Counted from the first letter of the stretch, positions 19,811 through 27,133 are shown. The stretch: DNA of 64,000 nt from Clostridiales bacterium (GCA_021202775.1 JAJQCJ010000109.1:1-64000), one strand, 5' to 3'. Made by a program: numbers and translations. The notes: generated from the sequence alone by a model not told the origin.

Positions 19811-19840
19811 GTCGTAGAGTAAAACACTCTACGACTTTTT
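19811..19840. repeat. Right copy of recombinase-flanking site, followed by T5 (terminator-like on + strand)
   Basis: GTCGTAGAGT-AAAAC-ACTCTACGAC-TTTTT; exact reverse complement of the left core. Confidence 0.95.
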
Positions 19841-19864
19841 GCTTACATAGAAAAGGTTAAAAAA

Positions 19865-19892
19865 GAAGCAAAGAGAATCTTCTCTTTGCTTC
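19865..19892. terminator. Strong hairpin, terminator-like on the - strand
   Basis: GAAGCAAAGAGA-ATCT-TCTCTTTGCTTC; followed by TTTTTT on the minus strand. Confidence 0.5.
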
Positions 19893-19895
19893 ATA

Positions 19896-19918
19896 TTATA
19901 CCGCTTATAGCGGTATAA
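19896..19918. repeat. Perfect inverted repeat upstream of XRE gene
   Basis: TTATACCGCT-TAT-AGCGGTATAA. Confidence 0.8.
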
Positions 19919-19995
19919 ATCAGCAAAAACAGATACTTAAATCGTGATAACTATTGCTCTTATTTGTATAAACTTATAAATAGGAGGTGGCTATT

Positions 19996-20319
19996 ATGGA
20001 TACACAGTATATCAGAGATCGAATTACAGCCTTGCGAAATCAAAAAGGTGTCTCAGAATACAAAATGAGCACGGATTTAGGACATAGCAAAAGTTATATT
20101 CAAAGTATTTCATCTGGAAAATCCCTGCCTTCCTTGTCGGAATTTCTATATATATGTGAATATCTGGAGGTAACACCGCTGGAGTTCTTCGACGATTCGA
20201 TTTCCTATCCGTCACTGGTAAATCAAATCTACGAATTGTCCAAACATATGAAAAAGGAGGATTTAGAATTGCTAATTGATGTTGCAACACGGTTGAGCTG
20301 CGATGGCAACGATGACTAA
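19996..20319 (+). CDS. XRE-family helix-turn-helix regulator
   Basis: HTH_3 pattern ITALRNQKGVSEYKMSTDLGHSKSYIQSISSGKSLPSLSEFLYICEYLEVTPLEFF; RBS AGGAGG. Confidence 0.85.
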   Translation: MDTQYIRDRITALRNQKGVSEYKMSTDLGHSKSYIQSISSGKSLPSLSEFLYICEYLEVTPLEFFDDSISYPSLVNQIYELSKHMKKEDLELLIDVATRLSCDGNDD

Positions 20320-20397
20320 AATGTCAAATTCATTTATCGTAGAAGGACTATTTCAGTAATCCGTATCATTGTTATGCAGTTTTGAGGAGAAAGAGCG

Positions 20398-21771
20398 ATG
20401 GAGAAGAAAGAAGAAAAAGAAGTTTTACAAGTATTAAAAAATAGTCAGGTATCGGAGAAACTCTGCTCCCAAGTTGCATTTGGCCTGGATACCAGCGCTG
20501 TGCTGTCCACTATCATGGAGCGAACCACTGGAGATTTTACGATAGAGGAATTGATTTCTCTTACAGCGGGGATTGCCATGGAGTACCACGACGCCGACAG
20601 CGTCATTTTCATCACCATAGACAACGAATTGTCGGCTGCGGAGTGTATCTTTGAGACGCACCGGATCGATTTTTCACCGCTTTGCGGCACCGGCCCCATG
20701 TATATGGATGAATATCCGGCGCTGTTAAAAGTTCTGATGCGGGCGCTGCTGATGGCAGTGGAGGCGAAAGGCTTTATTTCCGCGCAGAATATCCTCCCCA
20801 TGCTGCCAAACGGCTCAAGAGAGTACAAGAGGATGGAGCAAATCGGGCTGGAATCCATCATGAGGGTCAAATACGAAAAAAATGAACACCAGTTCATAGC
20901 AGTCATCAATCCCCGCAAATACGGAAAAGAGGGTGACATCCTTCGTTTGCTGGCCCGTGTGGTAGATTCCGAGATCGACAGATTGGGACAGCCGAATATG
21001 GGAGAAGGATTTTCGTTTGGCGCAGGGAAACTTGCGAAGAATGAAGTCTATGTCAGGTTGCTAAACGCCTTTGAACTGCATACAAGGAAGGGAACGCTTA
21101 CAGAGGAGGATATCCGCAACCAGGAGATCATCTTTCTGACTGTGCTGCTGATGAAGCAGGACGAAGGAATGATTCCTGCAACAACGCTCCTTCATATGCT
21201 TTGGGAGGACCCGGAGGCTCTCTCCGAGCCGGAGCGGACACTGAAAAATTTGAGTTATCGCGTCAACAAGAAATTAAAGCAGCTTTTTCCCAGGGGTGAC
21301 TTCCTGGAAATCAAAAAGAAAAGTTACATGATCAGCCAGAAATATAAAATCACGACGGACCTGGACCGATTTTCCTATATGATTCGAGATGCAGAGGGAG
21401 TTACAAACCCAGAAGCGCGGTTGGAGCGATATTTGAAGGCATTGGATGACTTTTCAGGGATCGTATTGCCACCGCAGGATCACCAGGCAATCAAGCTTGT
21501 TACTGAAAAATATGAAAGCGCCAGAAGGCGGGCGCAAAACGAATGTCTTTCGCTGATGTTCGAGCTGGGCGACTACACCAGGATGGCAGAGTATATCCGA
21601 ACGCTCTCTGTTTCGCGGACAATGGACGGAGAACTGGCGTATTGGAACGCTATGATGTATATCGATATGGGACAGCACCAGCAGGCCAGAGAATTGCTGG
21701 AGGAAAACAGTGATTACTTATCTGAAACGCAAATCAATGCTATAAAGTGCAGAATTTTGGCCAAAACATGA
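20398..21771 (+). CDS. SARP-like transcriptional regulator (winged helix plus BTAD/TPR-like C-terminus, novel N-terminal domain)
   Basis: wHTH-like IIFLTVLLMKQDEGMIPATTLLHMLWEDPEALSEPERTLKNLSYRVNKKLKQLFPRGDFLEIKKKSYMIS, then BTAD-like TTDLDRFSYMIRDAEGVTNPEARLERYLKALDDFSG. Confidence 0.65.
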   Translation: MEKKEEKEVLQVLKNSQVSEKLCSQVAFGLDTSAVLSTIMERTTGDFTIEELISLTAGIAMEYHDADSVIFITIDNELSAAECIFETHRIDFSPLCGTGPMYMDEYPALLKVLMRALLMAVEAKGFISAQNILPMLPNGSREYKRMEQIGLESIMRVKYEKNEHQFIAVINPRKYGKEGDILRLLARVVDSEIDRLGQPNMGEGFSFGAGKLAKNEVYVRLLNAFELHTRKGTLTEEDIRNQEIIFLTVLLMKQDEGMIPATTLLHMLWEDPEALSEPERTLKNLSYRVNKKLKQLFPRGDFLEIKKKSYMISQKYKITTDLDRFSYMIRDAEGVTNPEARLERYLKALDDFSGIVLPPQDHQAIKLVTEKYESARRRAQNECLSLMFELGDYTRMAEYIRTLSVSRTMDGELAYWNAMMYIDMGQHQQARELLEENSDYLSETQINAIKCRILAKT

Positions 21772-21779
21772 GAAAATGG

Positions 21780-21845
21780 GCGAGTATGCAGAAAGTATGC
21801 AAAAAGTATGCTGAAAAGATGTTGAAAGTTTGTGGAAAGTTTGTG
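21780..21845. repeat. Six 11-bp direct repeats (GAAAGTwTGyr)
   Basis: GCGAGTATGCA/GAAAGTATGCA/AAAAGTATGCT/GAAAAGATGTT/GAAAGTTTGTG/GAAAGTTTGTG at exact 11-nt steps. Confidence 0.9.
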
Positions 21846-21866
21846 GATTTTCCAAAACAGCTCCTG

Positions 21867-21872
21867 TATAAT
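21867..21872 (+). promoter_or_regulatory. -10 element TATAAT without a good -35, downstream of 11-bp repeats
   Basis: CTGTATAATAGG; about 73 nt upstream of the next start codon (21945). Confidence 0.45.
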
Positions 21873-21944
21873 AGGTTGTGACATGGGAAAACCGCTGTGC
21901 AGCAAAGGGCAGGCTCCCATAGAAAAAACAGGGAGGTCAGACCA

Positions 21945-22145
21945 ATGCAGGATGAGAAGCCACCAGTTCAGTTGCTTACCTCATGTTGCCCGGTATGCTG
22001 TTCTCGATTGATATGCGGAGAAACCGTGAAACGAGGGCTACATCAATGCACCAAATGTAAAAGATACTGGGTAATTGAGATAAGCGAAGGCGATGTTCAT
22101 GTTAAGGAGGCATCTAGGGATTACCGCAGGATGCTTGCCTTGTAG
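21945..22145 (+). CDS. Small zinc-ribbon-like protein (66 aa)
   Basis: CCPVCCSRLICGETVKRGLHQCTKCKRYWVIEI (paired CxxC); RBS GGGAGG. Confidence 0.6.
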   Translation: MQDEKPPVQLLTSCCPVCCSRLICGETVKRGLHQCTKCKRYWVIEISEGDVHVKEASRDYRRMLAL

Positions 22146-22279
22146 TTATATATCGCAAAACAAAACTGAATATATTGAGACATACTGTGAGCGCCGTCGA
22201 ATTGGGCCGGCACCCTCAAGGACGTAAATCAGGAGTCAAAAGTTTGTTAGATAGAGCTGTACCGGTCAGTGAGCCGGAC

Positions 22280-22342
22280 GAGTTCGGCAGACGGAAATGC
22301 AATTCCACAGGAGAATTGCGCCATCTGCCGGACTCTTTTTTT
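22280..22342 (+). terminator. Intrinsic terminator
   Basis: GAGTTCGGCAGACGG...CCATCTGCCGGACTC followed by TTTTTTT; nested hairpin GCAATTC/GAATTGC. Confidence 0.75.
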
Positions 22343-22427
22343 GTCTCTAAGTCCACTCCGCCAGTATGTTCGCCAATTTACTGCCTCCATTCAGAGTTGC
22401 TTTTCCGCAACATGAATGGAGGTTTTT

Positions 22428-22718
22428 ATGTATTTTGATGCTGTCAAATTTGGCAAGCGGATTCAGGAGGTAAGGCGCGAACGCGGACTCACCCAAGAGG
22501 AGTTGGCAGATCGTTTGAGATTATCCAGCAAGCAATATATCAGCAGGATTGAACGGGGTGAGTGTGCCTGCTCTATTGATCTCCTTGTGGAATTGGTCTG
22601 CGCACTTCATATTAGTGCTGATTATTTGCTGATGGGAAAAGAGTCGGGATGTGAACATATAAAAGATGACCTGCTTTCTGTAGTTGGCCGTCTAGCCGCT
22701 ATAGCAAATGCAATATAA
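22428..22718 (+). CDS. XRE-family helix-turn-helix regulator
   Basis: FGKRIQEVRRERGLTQEELADRLRLSSKQYISRIERGECACSIDLLVELVCALHISADYLL; RBS TGGAGG. Confidence 0.9.
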   Translation: MYFDAVKFGKRIQEVRRERGLTQEELADRLRLSSKQYISRIERGECACSIDLLVELVCALHISADYLLMGKESGCEHIKDDLLSVVGRLAAIANAI

Positions 22719-22726
22719 GCCGAAAA

Positions 22727-22767
22727 GTAACACTACGAGTGTTACCAGGTAACACTACGAGTGCCAC
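22727..22767. promoter_or_regulatory. Two tandem palindromic sites, candidate XRE operator
   Basis: GTAACACT-ACG-AGTGTTAC (22727-22745) and GTAACACT-ACG-AGTGCCAC (22749-22767), 22-bp offset. Confidence 0.5.
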
Positions 22768-22849
22768 TACAAAGCCAATCCATCCTGCTACAATGTACTT
22801 ACAGCCAATAAAAAGGCCCAACCTGTACTTTGAAAACTGAATATACAGT

Positions 22850-23197
22850 ACACAGGTACGTTCCTGTTGTGGTGAGCCATATCAGCGGTACGCCGTGACC
22901 CAGCCTCCAGGCCGGCAGCGATTTCTACCGTCTGTGACAGTCGCTTCGCAACCGATTCGGCCACGACCCATAGCGGGGATAATGATACTTCTGTCCAGCC
23001 ACAGCCCCGGTCAACAGCCGGGAACACGCAATGGGGACAGCTCCGTGAGACCCACGGGGAGGTTAGACGCCTATGGCGCTGTGCGAACAGCCGCCTGTGT
23101 ATTCCCACTAAGCTCTGGGGTGTCGTGGACAAATGAGAGTTTGTCATAAAATTCGGGAGGACTGCGGTATCGGTGACGGCCTGACAGTCCTCTTTTA
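22850..23197 (+). ncRNA. Candidate structured RNA ending in an intrinsic terminator
   Basis: No convincing ORF; stems including GGCG-CTGT-GCGA-ACAG-C-CGCC (GNRA loop) and CCCGG...CCGGG; terminator GAGGACTG...CAGTCCTC-TTTT at 23157-23196. Confidence 0.4.
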
Positions 23198-23239
23198 CAT
23201 CGGGAACGATGAATCATACACAAATTGAAGGTGATAAAA

Positions 23240-24133
23240 ATGTTGAAGATCGACCCAGAATTTGCTGACCAGATCCCGCCCTTGACGGAGGAGGAGTTTC
23301 AGCAACTGGAGGCCAACATTCTGAGCGATGGTGAGGTAATCAATCCCATCATCATCTGGAATGGTGTGATTGTGGACGGGCATAACCGCTTCCGCATTCT
23401 GGAACAGCATCCGGAGATTCCGTACAGAACCTTCGAAAAGAAGTTCTCAGACCGCAGCGAGGTGGTAGCCTGGATTTGCAAAAACCAGCTTGGACGACGT
23501 AACCTGACCCCGGAACAGCGAAAATATCTTATTGGCAAACAGTATGGTGCAGAAAAACAAGGGCCTTTCAGAGGAAATCAATACACTTTATCCTGTGAAA
23601 GTGGTTGTTCCCAAAATGGGAACAACCAAAAAACCTGCGAGAAAGTTGCCAGGGAGAACCATGTGAGTAAGAACTATGTGATTCGTGCCAACCACTATGC
23701 AGATGGTGTTGACGCTGCCGAAGATGTTGTCCCAGGCACCCGCCATGAAATCCTCTCCGGCAAAATCTGCCCTGTTGATTCGGCTGTGCAGGCTGTCGCC
23801 CAGGCTCCGCCTGAAGAACGGGAGGCGTTCGCCAATCATCTCCGTGACCCGGAGGTGCAGCGGCGGGGAAGGAAACGTCCAGAGTCTGATGAGGACAGAA
23901 TCATGAGGAAGATTGCGGATGACATGGACGATCCAGGAGGGCAAGTGTCTGGTTCTTCTATGCTTGCTACCCTCCACGGAGTGACCGCCACAATGATACG
24001 AGGCTGCAACCGATGCTTTGAAATGTTCCCATCCTTGCTTACAGAGAGCGCTTATCGGGAACAGGTCATTGCAATCATGCAGGAGCCCAAAACTTATATT
24101 ATAACTCTGGAAACAGGAGGAGTACCAGAATGA
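23240..24133 (+). CDS. ParB/Srx-like nuclease-domain protein
   Basis: PPLTEEEFQQLEANILSDGEVINPIIIWNGVIVDGHNRFRILEQH. Confidence 0.75.
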   Translation: MLKIDPEFADQIPPLTEEEFQQLEANILSDGEVINPIIIWNGVIVDGHNRFRILEQHPEIPYRTFEKKFSDRSEVVAWICKNQLGRRNLTPEQRKYLIGKQYGAEKQGPFRGNQYTLSCESGCSQNGNNQKTCEKVARENHVSKNYVIRANHYADGVDAAEDVVPGTRHEILSGKICPVDSAVQAVAQAPPEEREAFANHLRDPEVQRRGRKRPESDEDRIMRKIADDMDDPGGQVSGSSMLATLHGVTATMIRGCNRCFEMFPSLLTESAYREQVIAIMQEPKTYIITLETGGVPE

Positions 24134-24924
24134 CAGATAAAGGCTTGTTTTATGAGGAAATGGAGATCAGCACGGCAGACCTCCGGGTTCCCCACGCCAG
24201 CTACCAGAGGAGCCTGAGTGTGGCTCGTGTGAGACGAATCGCCCAGAACTTTGACGAGCGCATCGCCAACAAGCCGAAGGTCAGCTATCGGGACGGCAAG
24301 TTCTATGTCTTTGACGGACAGCACACCATCGCAGCCCGGCGTCTCCGCAACAACGGCGAAGACTTGCCTGTCGCCTGCAAGGTTTATTACGGCCTCACGG
24401 AGCAGGACGAGGCGCTCCTGTTCGCACAGCAGTTTGGATTCTCCGATGTGCTGACTGCCGGTGCCAAAATGCGGGCGCTGATCTACGGCAGAGACCCGGA
24501 AGCCTTGGCCTTTCTGGAGGCAACAGAAAGCGTCGGTCTGCACCTGGATTACACCCAGAACCTCGGTGAGAACCTCGGTGAAAACCGGATTGGCTGCATC
24601 AGCACGGCATTCCGGGCATTCCAGCGGGTCGGCAGAGAGAGCTACACCGAAGCGCTCAGCATTCTCACGGAGGCATGGCATGGGGAACCTCACTCCCTGC
24701 GGGGCGAGACTGTCCGGGCCATGATCGAGTTCGTCGATCTCTATAAGGGCGAGTTCAGCCGTGACCGGCTGGTGGCTAAGCTCCAGATGGTCGATCCCCT
24801 GACGATCTACCGCAAGGGACAGGCGATGGGTGTCAACATGGCCGGGTACAAGAAGTATCTGTATCAGGTCTTTTGCATCTACAACGGCTCCAGCAAGAAG
24901 TCGGCGCTGCCCCTGAAGTTCTAA
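24130..24924 (+). CDS. DUF6551-like (ParB-related) protein
   Basis: VPHASYQRSLSVARVRRIAQNFDERIANKPKVSYRDGKFYVFDGQHTIAARRLR; 4-nt overlap with the preceding gene. Confidence 0.7.
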   Translation: MTDKGLFYEEMEISTADLRVPHASYQRSLSVARVRRIAQNFDERIANKPKVSYRDGKFYVFDGQHTIAARRLRNNGEDLPVACKVYYGLTEQDEALLFAQQFGFSDVLTAGAKMRALIYGRDPEALAFLEATESVGLHLDYTQNLGENLGENRIGCISTAFRAFQRVGRESYTEALSILTEAWHGEPHSLRGETVRAMIEFVDLYKGEFSRDRLVAKLQMVDPLTIYRKGQAMGVNMAGYKKYLYQVFCIYNGSSKKSALPLKF

Positions 24925-24937
24925 TGGGAGGACAGCT

Positions 24938-25366
24938 ATGAGGAAGGATTGGAAATATCGCCGTGGCGACGTGTACCTCGCTGACTGCGGCGAATGGCAT
25001 GGCTCCATACAGGGCGGCATTCGCCCTGTTGTGGTCATGCAGAACGATACAGGGAACCGGCACAGCCCCACGCTCTGCGTGGTGAAGCTGACCTCAAAGG
25101 TGAAGAAGAAGCCCAATCAGCCGACCCACTATATGCTGAAAAATGTGAGGGGTATCCCGTATCCCTCGCAGGTTTTGGCAGAGCAGCCGGACACCATCAA
25201 CAAGTCGGACATTATCCGCTATATGGCGCATCTGTCGGACAAGCATATGGCGGAAATCAACCGATGTCTGGAAGTGGAGCTGGGACTGGATGCGGAACAC
25301 AAACTGACTTCCTGCCAGTGCGTAAGAAGCTGCGCCCATCAGACAGGTGAGCCTGGCAGCGTATAA
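24938..25366 (+). CDS. PemK/MazF-family toxin-like protein
   Basis: RRGDVYLADCGEWHGSIQGGIRPVVVMQNDTGNRHSPTLCVVKLTSKVKK. Confidence 0.85.
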   Translation: MRKDWKYRRGDVYLADCGEWHGSIQGGIRPVVVMQNDTGNRHSPTLCVVKLTSKVKKKPNQPTHYMLKNVRGIPYPSQVLAEQPDTINKSDIIRYMAHLSDKHMAEINRCLEVELGLDAEHKLTSCQCVRSCAHQTGEPGSV

Positions 25367-25421
25367 GCGTTTAGAGAAAAGGAAATACTAAGCCAAAATC
25401 ATCCAGAAGAAAGGACACGCT

Positions 25422-25583
25422 ATGATTATCGCAGAACTGCAGACCGAGGCGGCCACCGTTCGGATTCACGATGAATTTTTTGTTGGCGCTTTCCAGGAAA
25501 ATTTGGAGCACATCAGCCAGATCATCACCAACTCCTACAAGAGAAGGAATACCGAAAAAGAAAAAACTCCCAAGCAGGAGTAA
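25422..25583 (+). CDS. Small protein of recombinase-associated type (53 aa)
   Basis: Hand-translated MIIAELQTEAATVRIHDEFFVGAFQENLEHISQIITNSYKRRNTEKEKTPKQE; resembles small ORFs often found before serine recombinases in Firmicutes elements. Confidence 0.55.
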   Translation: MIIAELQTEAATVRIHDEFFVGAFQENLEHISQIITNSYKRRNTEKEKTPKQE

Positions 25584-25587
25584 AACT

Positions 25588-25613
25588 TATGCCGCAGCAT
25601 CGACTGCGGCATA
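25588..25613. terminator. Hairpin after the small ORF
   Basis: TATGCCGCAG-CATCGA-CTGCGGCATA; no clear T-tract. Confidence 0.4.
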
Positions 25614-25691
25614 TTACATAATTTGGAGCGGTTCGCACCGTTGACGCTGCGCTGAACTGCAACTATAATAATGCCAGAAAGGAGGCCCCCT

Positions 25692-25742
25692 ATGGAGCAG
25701 TACGTCAGGTACCTTCTGCCTTTCTTTCCGTTGCGACAGTGA
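25692..25742 (+). pseudogene. Possible 5' remnant of a serine recombinase gene
   Basis: RBS AAAGGAGG then ATGGAGCAGTACGTCAGG...TGA (MEQYVRYLLPFFPLRQ*), stopping at the island edge. Confidence 0.35.
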
Positions 25743-25779
25743 AAAACCTCTCATCCTCCCCAGAGGGAGAATGAGAGGT
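25742..25779 (-). terminator. Intrinsic terminator of spoIVB
   Basis: ACCTCTCAT.../ATGAGAGGT stem with T-run on the minus strand. Confidence 0.75.
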
Positions 25780-25839
25780 CAAACTCGTTCCGGCGGCGGC
25801 CCGCCGCCCCAGAGGAGCATGGCAGCCCGCCGCCGCAGC

Positions 25840-26904
25840 TTACCCGGCCGCCTCCAGCATGGTCTCGGCCAGTATCCCGTATCCGCAGGTGGGGTCATTG
25901 ACCAGAACGTGTGTCACCGCCCCCACCAGCATCCCGTTTTGCAGGATGGGCGACCCGCTCATCCCCTGCACAATGCCCCTTGTCTCCTCCAGCAGGACCG
26001 GGTCCACCACGCGGATCATCAGGTTCCGGGTGGCGGACAGGCTTTCCGGGTAGACCCGCAGAATCTCCACCGTGTACTCCCGCACCTCATCCCCGCTGAT
26101 GTTGCTGAGAATGGTGGCCCTTCCGGTGGAGACCTCGCCGCGGCTGGCCACCGGCAGCGCCGTACCGTCGAAGACCTCCCCGTCCACCGTGCCAAAGACG
26201 CCGCAGTCCGTGTTGGCGGACAGGCTGCCCAGGGTCTGCTCCAGGTCAAAGCTGCCGTGGAGCTGCCCGGGGGAGCCCTGCGCCCCCTTCACCACGCCGG
26301 TGACGGTGGACGGCATGATGGAGCCGCTGCGCAGGGGCATCAGAACATCCGTGTCCACATCGGTGACGCCGTGGCCCAGGGCGGCGAAGGTCCCGGTTTC
26401 CGGCTCGTAGTAGGTGACGGTGCCGATGCCCGCCATGGAGTCCCGCACCCAAACCCCCAGGCGGTAGGTGCCGTCCGACAGGCAGGGGACGGAGTCCGCC
26501 GTCAGCGACAGCCGCCTGCCGTCCCGGAGGGCGCAGATGGTGACGGCCTCATCCCCGATGGTTTGCAGCGCCTCCGTCACATCCGCGATGCTGTTGACAT
26601 ATTCATCCCCGATTTCGGTTATAATATCGCCAACCTTCAAACCGCAGTCCTCAGCGGGGGAGACGGCGCCGGCCTCCCCTTCCACCGCTGAAAAGCCCAC
26701 CACCAATACGCCATGGGAGAACAGCTTGATGCCCACCGTTCTCCCCACCGGCACCAGGCAGCGCCGCTCAGCCGACACTGCGCAGGCGGCGGCCCTTTGA
26801 TTTGGCCCGGTGATGCCCCATGTCCCCATACCGACCAGCAGCGCCGCCCCGATCAGGGCCGCCGCCAGCGTGTGCCAACGCAATTTTTTCTGTTTTTTTC
26901 TCAT
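25840..26904 (-). CDS. spoIVB: SpoIVB peptidase
   Basis: PDZ-like segment plus S55 motif GIVQGMSGSPILQNGMLVGAVTHVLVNDPTCGYGI; RBS GGAGGAA before ATG at 26904. Confidence 0.93.
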   Translation of the reverse strand: MRKKQKKLRWHTLAAALIGAALLVGMGTWGITGPNQRAAACAVSAERRCLVPVGRTVGIKLFSHGVLVVGFSAVEGEAGAVSPAEDCGLKVGDIITEIGDEYVNSIADVTEALQTIGDEAVTICALRDGRRLSLTADSVPCLSDGTYRLGVWVRDSMAGIGTVTYYEPETGTFAALGHGVTDVDTDVLMPLRSGSIMPSTVTGVVKGAQGSPGQLHGSFDLEQTLGSLSANTDCGVFGTVDGEVFDGTALPVASRGEVSTGRATILSNISGDEVREYTVEILRVYPESLSATRNLMIRVVDPVLLEETRGIVQGMSGSPILQNGMLVGAVTHVLVNDPTCGYGILAETMLEAAG

Positions 26905-27082
26905 ACGATTCCTCCATTCCGCATCGCGTCCGTGTTTAATATGGCTGGAATCCGGGAAAATAAGCGGCGCCGGGGTTGGGAAACTCAGACACCTTTGGCA
27001 TGGCACCCGCTGCCAGCGCTGAGACACGGGACGTATCGCCCCGGGGCGCGGGGAGGAAAACGGCGCCCTCCCATATCCTTCC

Positions 27083-27133
27083 AAAAAAACCGCAGCGCAG
27101 CCCGCTTCTCTGACAGGAGAAGCGGACTGCGCT
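27083..27133 (-). terminator. Intrinsic terminator after the LCP gene
   Basis: 17-bp stem AGCGCAGcCCGCTTCTC/GAGAAGCGGaCTGCGCT with T7 on the minus strand. Confidence 0.8.

Noticed and set aside
19811-19835. Recombinase-flanking sites as ordinary bidirectional terminators
   Set aside because: Only the right copy has a T-run; exact identity of the two copies including the spacer, and their bracketing of the recombinase, are not explained by termination alone.
21780-21845. CRISPR array
   Set aside because: Repeat unit is 11 bp without spacers; no cas genes in the window.
22788-23147. Minus- and plus-strand ORFs in the 22.8-23.15 kb interval
   Set aside because: Short, unrelated to known proteins, no RBS; region is better explained as structured RNA.
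24576-24600. Short tandem repeat AACCTCGGTGA(G/A) in the DUF6551-like gene
   Set aside because: Only two 12-nt units (NLGENLGEN), in frame; no evidence of special function.
24094-25116. 340-aa minus-strand ORF
   Set aside because: Antisense to the DUF6551-like and PemK genes.
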